NCBI GenBank assembly: GCA_902781455.1
Contig: CACZJF010000005.1
Coordinates: 1-64,000 of the forward strand
Length of the DNA: 64,000 nucleotides
Origin: an uncultured Lachnospiraceae bacterium
GTDB taxonomy: Bacteria; Bacillota; Clostridia; Lachnospirales; Lachnospiraceae
Direction: 5' to 3'
Positions 53,086 to 61,391 of this stretch are shown in pieces (the first letter of the stretch is position 1; each line of letters starts with the position of its first letter). The notes under the pieces were generated by a model. It had not been told where the DNA came from, made no database searches, and saw only the letters and a list, made by a program, of their open reading frames with translations. The position numbers were made by a program, and so were the translations under genes.

Positions 53086-54237
53086 ATGATGAAGAAACTG
53101 GCAGCTGTGACATTTGTTCTGTCGATGGCTCTGGCCTCGATGGCAATGGCCGATACCGTCAAGATCGGCGTTTTCGAACCGGCTTCCGGCGACAACGGGG
53201 CAGGCGGAAAGCAGGAAGTGCTCGGCATGCAGTACGCGAATCAGGTGCAGCCGACTGTTGAGATCGACGGAACAGAGTATGACGTTGAACTGAATATCGT
53301 TGACAATGAGTCCTCGACCGATAAGGCGACCTCCGCGGCGACGGCGGCGGCTGAAGGCGCAAGCGTAGTGCTTGGCTCCTACGGCAGCGCGGTTTCCATC
53401 GCGGCAGGCGATATCTTCAAGAGCGCAGGCATCGGCGCGATCGGCGTTACCTGCACCAACCCGCAGGTTACAGAAGGCAATGACAATTACTTCCGTATCT
53501 GCTTCCTGGATCCGTTCCAGGGCACCGTCCTTGCTAACTACGCGAATGACGCACTCAGCGCAAAGAAGGCGTATGTCCTGACCAAGCTCGGCGATGACTA
53601 TTCCGCAGGCCTGGGCCACTACTTCTCAGATGCGTTCAAGAACCTCGGCGGCGAAGTCATCGAGGAAACCTTCCCGCCTGAAACCGCGGACTTCACTTCC
53701 TACATTACAACCGCGAAGAACGAAGGCGTAGATGTCATCATGGCTCCGACCTCCACCGAGGCTGCACAGCTGATCATCGAGGCCGCTTCCACGCAGGGCG
53801 TTACGGTTCCGCTTCTTGCCGGCGACACCTGGGATTCCAATGTTATCCTGAGCGCAGCTGAGGGCAAGGATATCGAAGTTTATGTCACGACCTTCTATCA
53901 GGAAGGCGCGGACGAAGCATTTGATACCGGTATCAAGGAATACATCAACGGCGACAGCACCGCTCTGGCCAACAACGGCGGTGATGATACCATCGCGGCA
54001 GTTTCTGCCATGGGTTATGACGCATACTTCGTCGCTCTTGAGTGCATTAAGAATGCGGGTTCCACTGATCCGGCGGATGTTCTTGCGGCAATCGCGGACA
54101 CCACTTATGACGGCGTAACCGGCCACATCGAATTCGGTGAGAACGGCGACGCAGTCCGTTCGGAAGCTGTTGTCAAGAAGGCAAACAACGAGACCGGCTC
54201 CTGGGAGTTCGTTGCAACGCAGGGTGTTGCGGAGTAA
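53086..54237 (+). CDS. livK: Branched-chain amino acid ABC transporter, substrate-binding protein
   Basis: The 383-residue protein has AGGAGGGAAAG ahead of ATG 53086. The signal peptide (about 1-22) ends ASMAMA before DTVKIGVFEPASG; there is no lipobox Cys. The mature protein is a type I periplasmic-binding fold: GVFEPASGDNGAGG, AVSIAAGDIFK, GVTCTNPQV, and YDAYFVALECIKNAG near the end, as in LivJ/LivK. It supplies ligand to LivHMGF encoded next. The high G+C third-position usage suggests strong expression. A large hairpin downstream separates it from the permease genes. The amino acid bound is assumed. Confidence 0.88.
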   Translation: MMKKLAAVTFVLSMALASMAMADTVKIGVFEPASGDNGAGGKQEVLGMQYANQVQPTVEIDGTEYDVELNIVDNESSTDKATSAATAAAEGASVVLGSYGSAVSIAAGDIFKSAGIGAIGVTCTNPQVTEGNDNYFRICFLDPFQGTVLANYANDALSAKKAYVLTKLGDDYSAGLGHYFSDAFKNLGGEVIEETFPPETADFTSYITTAKNEGVDVIMAPTSTEAAQLIIEAASTQGVTVPLLAGDTWDSNVILSAAEGKDIEVYVTTFYQEGADEAFDTGIKEYINGDSTALANNGGDDTIAAVSAMGYDAYFVALECIKNAGSTDPADVLAAIADTTYDGVTGHIEFGENGDAVRSEAVVKKANNETGSWEFVATQGVAE

Positions 54238-54283
54238 TTCTGTACGCAGAGCGTGACAGATCTGGTAACTTAAGAATATTATG

Positions 54284-54319
54284 TTCGATCGGAACGCCCT
54301 CCGGGCGTTCCGTATCGAA
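54284..54319 (+). terminator. Large hairpin between livK and livH
   Basis: GGAACGCCC (54291-54299) pairs with GGGCGTTCC (54303-54311) through TCC. The stem extends outward via C-G, one bulged T, and TTCGAT with ATCGAA. Only GTTTG follows, so it is probably a leaky terminator or RNA stabiliser that gives more LivK than membrane subunits. Confidence 0.7.
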
Positions 54320-54370
54320 GTTTGTAAGGAAGTTGATTTCTGAAGCAGGAATCAATGTAAAGGAATACCC

Positions 54371-55255
54371 ATGGATTTCTTCTCAAAGAATTTACCTTAT
54401 CTGCTCGCGGGCATATCGGTCGGCGGACAGTATGCCCTGATCGCCATCGGTTACACGATGGTGTATGGCATCCTGCGCCTGATCAATTTCGCTCACGGCG
54501 ATATCTTTATGGTTGCGGGTCTTGTGACGATCTACGCGAGCACGGTGATGCCGCTGTATCTGTCCATCCCGCTGACGATCATTGTCACAGTTATCCTCGG
54601 CGTGACGATTGAGAGAGCTGCCTACAGGCCTCTTCGCAACGCTCCGAGAATGTCTGTCATGATTTCCGCGATCGGCGTATCGTACCTGCTGCAAAACCTG
54701 GCCCTGTACATCACAGGCGGACTGGCACAGGTCTATCCGACGATTCCATTTATTTCGAATACTGTCACCATCGGTTCGGCAACGACGAAGGTGGTTACAA
54801 TCCTGACACCGATCCTCATGATCGTTCTTGTTGTGCTGTTGATCCAGCTGATCAACCACACGAAGGTCGGCATGGCGATGCGTGCGGTGTCCACGGACTT
54901 TGAGACCAGCCGCCTGATGGGAATCAATGTCAACAGAGTCATCTCCATGACATTTGTCATTGGTTCTTTCCTCGCGGCGATCGGCTCGATTCTGTACTTT
55001 ACCAATTATCCGTCGGTTATCCCGACCTCGGGCGGCATGCCGGGTCTGAAGGCATTCGTTGCAGCCGTGTTCGGCGGCATCGGCTCAATCCCCGGCGCTG
55101 TCATCGGTGCCATGCTGATCGGTATTGTTGAGAACCTGATCAAAGGCGCCGGATGGACAACCTTCTCGGATGCATTTACCTTTGTCCTGCTGATCATCGT
55201 GCTGCTGTTCAAGCCAACCGGCCTGTTCGGCGAAGCAGCGACGGACAAGGTCTGA
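54371..55255 (+). CDS. livH: Branched-chain amino acid ABC transporter permease
   Basis: The 294-residue protein has AAAGGA ahead of ATG 54371. About eight membrane helices and the LivH signature GGQYALIAIGYTMVYGILRLINFAHGD at the N-terminus (read as IGYTMVYGILRLINFAHGD), then AVSTDFETSRLMGINVNRVI and a C-terminal GGIGSIPGAVIGAMLIG. It forms the membrane channel with LivM. Fifteen bases before livM. Confidence 0.92.
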   Translation: MDFFSKNLPYLLAGISVGGQYALIAIGYTMVYGILRLINFAHGDIFMVAGLVTIYASTVMPLYLSIPLTIIVTVILGVTIERAAYRPLRNAPRMSVMISAIGVSYLLQNLALYITGGLAQVYPTIPFISNTVTIGSATTKVVTILTPILMIVLVVLLIQLINHTKVGMAMRAVSTDFETSRLMGINVNRVISMTFVIGSFLAAIGSILYFTNYPSVIPTSGGMPGLKAFVAAVFGGIGSIPGAVIGAMLIGIVENLIKGAGWTTFSDAFTFVLLIIVLLFKPTGLFGEAATDKV

Positions 55256-55270
55256 GAAAGGAGGAGAGAT

Positions 55271-56344
55271 ATGTCAAAGAAGAAAGATCTGGTCTTTGCG
55301 CTCGTCCTCCTGGCGGCGGCCGTGGTGCTGGTCTTCATTCTCGACCAGACACTGACGGAGACGGGCATCGTGATGACGGTGCTGAAGAAGGGCTGCATCT
55401 ATTCTCTGGTTGCGGTTTCGATGAACCTGTTAAATGGTTTCACGGGGCTTTTCTCGCTGGGCCAGGCGGGTTTCATGCTGATCGGCGGCTATACCTACGC
55501 GATCCTGACGATCCCGGCCGCGGACCGTGCGAGTGTCTACCAGTACTTTGACGGCGGCATCGTGCAGTTCTCGGTTCCGTTCTGGGTGGGCCTGATCTGT
55601 GCCGGCCTCGTGAGCGCGCTGCTCGCATGGCTGATCGGTCTTCCCGTGCTGCGCCTCAAGAGCGACTACCTGGCGATCGCCACACTCGGATTCGCCGAGA
55701 TCATGAGAGCATTTTTCCAGTGGGATACGCTCGGACCGCTGACCAACGGCTCCAACATGCTCCGCAAGTACCCCAGCTTTACCACGCTGATGTTCCCGTT
55801 TGTCGTGTCGGCGATCTGCATCGCGCTGATCGTGCTGCTGATCAACTCCTCGTTCGGACGGGCATTCAAGGCGATACGCGACGATGAAGTCGCGGCGGAG
55901 GCGATGGGCATCAACCTCGCGCATCACAAGCGCATGAGCTTCTGCATCTCCTCGTTCTTCGCCGGAGTGGGCGGCGCGCTGCTTGCGATGTACCAGACAA
56001 CCATTCAGGCACAGGCGTTCAAGACGACCATGACCTATGAGATCCTTCTGATCGTTGTCATCGGCGGACTCGGATCGGTCACAGGTTCCGTGCTTGCAAC
56101 CTTCCTGTTCTACGCGGCTTCCGAATGGTGGCTGAGATTCCTCGATTCTCCGCTGACCATCAACGGATGGGAGGTTCCGCTGCTTCGCTCGGGCTTCCGC
56201 AAGGTTGTGTTCTCGGTTGTCATCATGTGTATCGTGCTGTTCGCGAGACAGGGTATCATGGGCGACCATGAATTCTCACTGTCCGGTCTGATGAAGTTCT
56301 TCAGTAAGAAGCGCAAGGGAAAGGAGGCATCCGCAAATGAGTGA
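55271..56344 (+). CDS. livM: Branched-chain amino acid ABC transporter permease
   Basis: The 357-residue protein has AAAGGAGGAG ahead of ATG 55271. Around ten membrane helices; LivM hallmarks include NLLNGFTGLFSLGQAGFMLIG (cited as LFSLGQAGFM), LRLKSDYLAIATLGFAEI, AIRDDEVAAEAMGI and a C-terminal VVIGGLGSVTGS. It is the second permease, overlapping livG by eight bases. The C-terminal tail is Lys-rich. Confidence 0.92.
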   Translation: MSKKKDLVFALVLLAAAVVLVFILDQTLTETGIVMTVLKKGCIYSLVAVSMNLLNGFTGLFSLGQAGFMLIGGYTYAILTIPAADRASVYQYFDGGIVQFSVPFWVGLICAGLVSALLAWLIGLPVLRLKSDYLAIATLGFAEIMRAFFQWDTLGPLTNGSNMLRKYPSFTTLMFPFVVSAICIALIVLLINSSFGRAFKAIRDDEVAAEAMGINLAHHKRMSFCISSFFAGVGGALLAMYQTTIQAQAFKTTMTYEILLIVVIGGLGSVTGSVLATFLFYAASEWWLRFLDSPLTINGWEVPLLRSGFRKVVFSVVIMCIVLFARQGIMGDHEFSLSGLMKFFSKKRKGKEASANE

Positions 56345-57188
56345 TTCGAATGCGAATGTGCTCCGCCTGGAGCATATCACCATGCAGTTTGGCGGCGTGG
56401 TGGCGGTCAATGACTTCTCCATGGAAGTCAACAAGGGAGAGATTGTCGCGCTGATCGGACCGAACGGCGCCGGCAAGACAACCGCCTTCAACGTCATCAC
56501 CGGTGTGTATGAACCGACCAACGGTACGGTGTACTTCAACGGCAAGCCGATCGTGGAAAATTATCCGCGCGGGAAGATGAAGAAACTCTACCTGGGCGAT
56601 GAAGCCCTGCTGTGTGACAAGGTCATCTCCCAGACACCGGACAAGATCACGAAGCTCGGCATCGCCCGTACCTTCCAGAACATTCGTCTGTTCCGGAAAA
56701 TGACAGTGTTTGACAATGTCCTGATCGCGCGTCATCTTCGCTCGAAGGCTAATTTCATGAGCGCTACGCTGCGCCTCAATGCCGCCGAGGAACGGGCAAA
56801 CCGTGAGAAGACTCTTCAGCTTCTCGAGCTTGTCGGCCTTGCGGAGAACAAAGACGATCTTGCGACCTCACTTCCTTACGGAAAACAGCGCCGCCTGGAG
56901 ATCGCCCGCGCGCTTGCGACAGAGCCGACCCTTCTGCTCCTTGATGAGCCCGCCGCCGGCATGAACCCCCAGGAAACCCTGGAGCTGGCCGGCTTTATCC
57001 GGAAGATCAAAGACCAGTTCGGTCTGACGGTATTTGTCATTGAGCATCACATGGATCTTGTTATGGAGATCTCGGACCGCATCTATGTTCTGGACTTCGG
57101 CCGCATGATCGCTGATGGAACCCCCGCTCAGATTCAGAGCAACCAACACGTGATTGACGCGTACCTCGGGGTGCAGGAAGAAGAATAA
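56337..57188 (+). CDS. livG: Branched-chain amino acid ABC transporter ATPase
   Basis: The 283-residue protein starts at ATG 56337 inside the livM end with AAAGGAGG ahead. Walker A GPNGAGKTT (41-49), LivG-specific GIARTFQNIRLF, signature LPYGKQRRLE, Walker B LLLLDEPAAGMNP and EHHMDLVMEISDRI near the end. An insert after the Walker A region (residues 74-100, with LYLGDEALLCD) is longer than in most LivG proteins. Confidence 0.92.
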   Translation: MSDSNANVLRLEHITMQFGGVVAVNDFSMEVNKGEIVALIGPNGAGKTTAFNVITGVYEPTNGTVYFNGKPIVENYPRGKMKKLYLGDEALLCDKVISQTPDKITKLGIARTFQNIRLFRKMTVFDNVLIARHLRSKANFMSATLRLNAAEERANREKTLQLLELVGLAENKDDLATSLPYGKQRRLEIARALATEPTLLLLDEPAAGMNPQETLELAGFIRKIKDQFGLTVFVIEHHMDLVMEISDRIYVLDFGRMIADGTPAQIQSNQHVIDAYLGVQEEE

Positions 57189-57328
57189 ATTGCCGCGGCT
57201 GTTCCGATGGGAGCGCATCACCGTGACAAGCGCGGAAAAAGCATGCTGTGGTGAACTCCTTGTGAGGGCAGGTGTGACACCGCGCCGGGAGGCGCGGAAG
57301 AAAGCAAGAAGAGTAGGAAAGCACAGAT

Positions 57329-58147
57329 ATGAGCAAGAAAACAAATGAAGCATCGACCGGCAATACCGTCGGAAAGGTTGGCAGCGTCAGCGCAAACTGG
57401 GACCACCTCGGCAAGAAAGGAGACGGTCCCGCGAAAAACCTCCTCGAGGTTCGCGACCTGCAGGTCAAGTATGGCGGCATCCAGGCCGTTCGCGGCATCA
57501 GCTTTGATGTTCCTGAGCACGAAATAGTGACACTCATCGGCGCCAACGGCGCAGGCAAGAGTTCCACGCTGCGCTCCATCGTAGCGCTCGAGAAACCTGC
57601 CGGCGGCTCCATCCGCTTTGAGGGGAAGGAGATGATCGGCCTGGGGACAGAGCAGGTCGTGAAGAACGGAATCACACTGGTTCCGGAAGGGCGGCGCGTC
57701 TTCGTCAACCTCTCCGTCTACGAGAACCTGCGCATGGGCGCATTTCTGAGAAATGACGAGCTTCAGGCCGACCTTGACTGGGTCTACACCCTGTTCCCCC
57801 GTCTGAAGGAAAGATCCTGGCAGGCAGCCGGGACACTCTCCGGCGGCGAACAGCAGATGCTCGCAATCGCCCGTGCTCTGATGAGCCGCCCGAAGATGAT
57901 CATGATGGACGAACCCTCGCTGGGCCTCGCCCCGATCATCGTGCAGGAAGTTTTTGAGATCATCCGTGAGATCAACAATATGGGCATGACCATTCTCCTT
58001 GTCGAGCAGAACGCAAACATGGCGCTCAAGGCCGCCGACATGGGATATGTCATGGAAACCGGAAGCATCACACTTTCCGGCGCCGGACAGGAACTTGCCG
58101 AAAACCCGGTGGTGAAGGAAGCATACCTCGGCAAAGCAAGGAACTAA
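57329..58147 (+). CDS. livF: Branched-chain amino acid ABC transporter ATPase
   Basis: The 272-residue protein starts at ATG 57329 after TAGGAAAG. Walker A GANGAGKSS (71-79), LVPEGRRVF, signature LSGGEQQML, Walker B MIMMDEPSLGLAP and LLVEQNANMAL, all LivF landmarks. About 37 residues before the conserved LEVRDLQVKYGG are extra compared with typical LivF. A gap of 140 bases separates it from livG, more than elsewhere in this operon, with no promoter I can defend. Confidence 0.92.
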   Translation: MSKKTNEASTGNTVGKVGSVSANWDHLGKKGDGPAKNLLEVRDLQVKYGGIQAVRGISFDVPEHEIVTLIGANGAGKSSTLRSIVALEKPAGGSIRFEGKEMIGLGTEQVVKNGITLVPEGRRVFVNLSVYENLRMGAFLRNDELQADLDWVYTLFPRLKERSWQAAGTLSGGEQQMLAIARALMSRPKMIMMDEPSLGLAPIIVQEVFEIIREINNMGMTILLVEQNANMALKAADMGYVMETGSITLSGAGQELAENPVVKEAYLGKARN

Positions 58148-58181
58148 GTGAGATAATTCGAAAAGAGGAGGAACACAATCC

Positions 58182-59588
58182 ATGGCTGACGAACAGAATC
58201 CGATCCTTGACCAGTCGATCCCGACTCCTGGCCCGATCACGCTGACTTTTGACGAAGCACCAACTGCACCAGCGCCGGAAGCACCCGCGGCGCCGACGCC
58301 GGCAGATCAGGCAGCGGACGCGCTTGCACAGGCACAGGATGCCCTTTCGCAGGCGAAGGATGTACTGTCTGACGTAGAGAACGCTGCAGGCGCAACACTT
58401 GCATCGAACGGAATCTCCATTGGAGCAGCCCAGGCTCCGGCTCCTGCCACCGGCGCATCACTGAGTGCCGCGATGGCTCAGGCTCCGGCAGCTCCCGGCG
58501 CTTCCTTTGCAACCGGCGCGGCACAGAACGCAGCCTCCGCGGCGCAGGATACCAGCGTTGCATTTTCGGCGGAAGAGCAGGCACAGATCGATGCCTTTGC
58601 CGAGCGGATTGACCTCCACAACTCGAACGCGATCATGCAGTACGGCGCCGGCACACAGAAGAAGATGTCCGATTTCTCCGACCTTGCGCTGGAGAACGTC
58701 AAGAATAAGGACATGGGCGAGGTCGGTAAAATGATCTCGGGCCTGGTGACTGAGCTGACGGATTTTGACGTCAAGGAAGACGACGGCGGAATCTTCAAGT
58801 TCTTCAAGAAGCAGACGAACAAGCTTGTCGCCATGAAGGCAAAGTACGAGAAGACCGAGAAGTCAGTGGACGACATCGTGCGCGTTCTCGAAGGACATCA
58901 GGTTCAGCTGCTGAAGGACGTCGCGACACTCGACAAGATGTACGATATGAACCTGCAGTACTTCAAGGAGCTGTCCATGTACATCGCAGCCGGCAAGAAG
59001 CGGCTGGCGGAAGTACGCAATGGCGAGCTGAAACAGCTGCAGGAGAAGGCAGCCGCGTCCGGAGACGCGCAGGATGCACAGGCCGCCAAAGACCTCGGCG
59101 CACTTTGCGACCGCTTCGAGAAGAAGCTGCATGACCTTGAACTGACACGCCAGATCGCGATTCAGACCGGTCCGCAGATCCGCCTCGTGCAGGATTCCGA
59201 CACGCTGATGGCCGAGAAGATCCAATCGACGATCGTCAATACGATTCCGCTGTGGAAGAACCAGATGGTCATCGCCATGGGCGTCGAGCATTCAAACCAG
59301 GCGGCGAAGGCACAGCACGAAGTATCCGAGCTGACCAACAATCTTCTGAAGAAGAACGCGGAGCAGCTGCACACCGCCTCCGTGGAAACCGCGAAGGAAT
59401 CGGAGAGAGGAATCGTGGATATCGAGACATTGAAGAAGACCAACGCAGAACTCATCACAACACTCGACGACGTTCTGAAGATTCAGGAGGAAGGCCGCCA
59501 GAAGCGCGCCACCGCCGAGCAGGAAATGGCGAAGATGGAAGGCGAGCTGAAGGCAAAGCTGCTTGAAATGTCGAAGACGTCGAGGTAA
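58182..59588 (+). CDS. TelA-family (toxic anion resistance) protein
   Basis: The 468-residue protein has AGAGGAGGAA ahead of ATG 58182. An Ala/Pro-rich N-terminal region (about 1-135) precedes the TelA domain: FAERIDLHNSNAIMQYGAGTQKKMSDFSD, recognisable by IMQYGAGTQKKM, then VRVLEGHQVQLLKDVATLDKMYD, RLVQDSDTLMAEKIQSTI and IPLWKNQMVIAMG. TelA proteins have been linked to tellurite, colicin and envelope stress resistance; their biochemical role is unclear. Here it follows livF by 34 bases and precedes an XpaC-like gene, the usual TelA-XpaC pair. Cytoplasmic, largely coiled-coil. Confidence 0.88.
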   Translation: MADEQNPILDQSIPTPGPITLTFDEAPTAPAPEAPAAPTPADQAADALAQAQDALSQAKDVLSDVENAAGATLASNGISIGAAQAPAPATGASLSAAMAQAPAAPGASFATGAAQNAASAAQDTSVAFSAEEQAQIDAFAERIDLHNSNAIMQYGAGTQKKMSDFSDLALENVKNKDMGEVGKMISGLVTELTDFDVKEDDGGIFKFFKKQTNKLVAMKAKYEKTEKSVDDIVRVLEGHQVQLLKDVATLDKMYDMNLQYFKELSMYIAAGKKRLAEVRNGELKQLQEKAAASGDAQDAQAAKDLGALCDRFEKKLHDLELTRQIAIQTGPQIRLVQDSDTLMAEKIQSTIVNTIPLWKNQMVIAMGVEHSNQAAKAQHEVSELTNNLLKKNAEQLHTASVETAKESERGIVDIETLKKTNAELITTLDDVLKIQEEGRQKRATAEQEMAKMEGELKAKLLEMSKTSR

Positions 59589-59623
59589 TGTAAGAAAGTT
59601 GCCTGCACAGTTGAATGAATATT

Positions 59624-59653
59624 GACCGGCCCGCACCTCAGTGCGGGCCGGTC
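59624..59653 (+). terminator. Terminator-like hairpin after the TelA gene
   Basis: GACCGGCCCGCAC (59624-59636) pairs perfectly with GTGCGGGCCGGTC (59641-59653) through a CTCA loop. The stem is very stable, but only TTACG follows instead of a T-run. It probably ends the liv-telA transcript at least partly. Confidence 0.75.
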
Positions 59654-59717
59654 TTACGAAAAGACGGCTGCGGCAGTCCGGGGTGTTCCGGAAGTGTGCA
59701 GAAACGATAAGTGCTAA

Positions 59718-59746
59718 TTGCACTTTAGATCGTTTTACGGCATAAT
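59718..59746 (+). promoter_or_regulatory. Promoter of the XpaC-like gene with overlapping inverted repeat
   Basis: TTGCAC (59718-59723) and CATAAT (59741-59746) have a 17-base spacer. AAGTGC-TAATT-GCACTT (59709-59725) is a perfect inverted repeat covering the -35, a position expected for a repressor site. Confidence 0.65.
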
Positions 59747-59828
59747 AGCAGTGGTATTATGTTACAGCCGGCAGCCGCGCATGCAGTACCGGCTTACCGC
59801 GACAGTTTGAGCGGAAGGTATGACTGAC

Positions 59829-61325
59829 ATGAGTGATAAGAAAGAAAACTTTGATCCGTTTGAGGCGGTCGGTAATATAGCCGATATAGTAAACAAATCG
59901 ATTGCCAGCGGTGATTATGGTTCACTGAATCGTGAGATTACCAAGGCGCTGAATGAAGCGGCCGATGCGGTGCATGATTCGATCTTCTCCACGCCGTTTT
60001 TCAAAGTGGACGGCGCTAAGACATATCGAGATCCGTCGAAGAATGCTTACCAGAATGCATGGAATGGAAAGCGGCACCCTGCCTCGTCTTCTGTCAGAGC
60101 AGGTGGAGACGGTGTGGTGAATTCTGCCGGCGCGTATGCGCGGGCGATTATCGGGACGGCGTCTACGTGTTTCTTCGGAATCATCTTCGCGGCGGGAATC
60201 GCGATCGGAGGCGGTCCTTTTGCCTGGTTCTTCGGTGCGGTGACAGCCTTCAGCGGCTGGAACATGGTGAAGGGGTTCCAGAAGATCGGCAGGATCAACC
60301 GTGCGCGTAAGATCCTGAAGATGATGGAGAATCGTGACACGATTACGATCGAGGAGATTGCGTCTGCTTTCGGTAAGAGTGAGAAGTGGGTCGCCGATGA
60401 CATCCAGGCAATGGTGCGTGACGGCATATTTACCGGCAAGACTTACATGGATAAGGAAGAGACCGCGTTCATGATCAGCCACGAGGCCTATAATCAGTAT
60501 CGTGAGACCATGCGTGCCTACGAGGAGCGCAAGAGGGCGCAGGCAGGACAGACAGCCTTTGATGCAGCAGCGAAGAGCGCATTCCGGAAGGAAGACCTGA
60601 AGGAATACACCAAGATGGAGAAGAATGCCGCACAGCGTGAACAGAACAGTGTGCGCGAGGCGGCCCGCCTTGACCGGGAGACGGCGGAAATGGTCGATGA
60701 GGGGAAGGCCTTCATCTCCCATATTCACCAGAAAAATGAAGAGGTTCCGGATCCTGTGTTTACCGAAAAGCTGAACCGGCTTGAGCGGATCGTGACCAAT
60801 ATCTTTGACCGTGTGGCGGCTGCGCCGGACAGTGCGCCGGACCTTCACCGGCTGATGAAGTATTATCTGCCGACAACACAGAAGCTTGTCGACACCTATG
60901 CGACGCTTGACAGACAGGCAGTACAGGGAGAGAACATCGAGAATGCGAAGCGTGAGATCATCGCTTCTCTTGATACGATCAATGAGGCATTTGAACGGTT
61001 CCTGGATCAGTTCTTCCAGACGACAGCCTGGGACGTATCCAGTGATATTTCAGTGATGAGTCAGATGATGGCACAGGATGGCCTGACCGGTGGGGATGAC
61101 TTCGCCCGCGCAGCCGCCGCCGCGAAGGCAGCGTCTGAAGCGCAGGTACAGGAAGCCGTGCAGCAGGCCTCGGGCCAGGAAGCAGCGCAGGAAGCCGGCC
61201 AGTTCGCACAGCAGGCTGCTGGCCAGGAAGCAGCACAGGCAGCCGGCCAGACTGTGCCGCACAGCGGTGTGCGGGTGCAGACTATGGGTGGCGTGCAGGC
61301 GCTGGTACAGGAGGAAGAACAGTAA
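59829..61325 (+). CDS. XpaC-family membrane protein
   Basis: The protein has about 498 residues from ATG 59829, which is ten bases after GGAAGG; ATG 59820 is in frame but too close to that site. Two membrane helices (near residues 105-150, ASTCFFGIIFAAGIAIGGG and WFFGAVTAFSGW) are followed by a small helical domain (DTITIEEIASAFGKSEKWVADDIQ) like a winged helix. A coiled-coil, the 5-bromo-4-chloroindolyl phosphate hydrolysis (XpaC) domain, and an Ala/Gln-rich tail with repeated GQEAAQ units come next. XpaC and TelA homologues are adjacent in many Bacillota. Function at the envelope is unknown. Confidence 0.8.
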   Translation: MSDKKENFDPFEAVGNIADIVNKSIASGDYGSLNREITKALNEAADAVHDSIFSTPFFKVDGAKTYRDPSKNAYQNAWNGKRHPASSSVRAGGDGVVNSAGAYARAIIGTASTCFFGIIFAAGIAIGGGPFAWFFGAVTAFSGWNMVKGFQKIGRINRARKILKMMENRDTITIEEIASAFGKSEKWVADDIQAMVRDGIFTGKTYMDKEETAFMISHEAYNQYRETMRAYEERKRAQAGQTAFDAAAKSAFRKEDLKEYTKMEKNAAQREQNSVREAARLDRETAEMVDEGKAFISHIHQKNEEVPDPVFTEKLNRLERIVTNIFDRVAAAPDSAPDLHRLMKYYLPTTQKLVDTYATLDRQAVQGENIENAKREIIASLDTINEAFERFLDQFFQTTAWDVSSDISVMSQMMAQDGLTGGDDFARAAAAAKAASEAQVQEAVQQASGQEAAQEAGQFAQQAAGQEAAQAAGQTVPHSGVRVQTMGGVQALVQEEEQ

Positions 61326-61326
61326 C

Positions 61327-61355
61327 TTGCGGTCTGCCGCAATTCGCGCTATAAT
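61327..61355 (+). promoter_or_regulatory. Promoter of the zinc-ribbon protein gene
   Basis: TTGCGG (61327-61332) and TATAAT (61350-61355) have a 17-base spacer. CGCGC-TATAATG-GCGCG (61345-61361) brackets the -10, and TGCGG-TCTG-CCGCA (61328-61341) overlaps the -35. Confidence 0.7.
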
Positions 61356-61391
61356 GGCGCGTAGTATGTCTGTTTCACGGGAGAAGTGACT

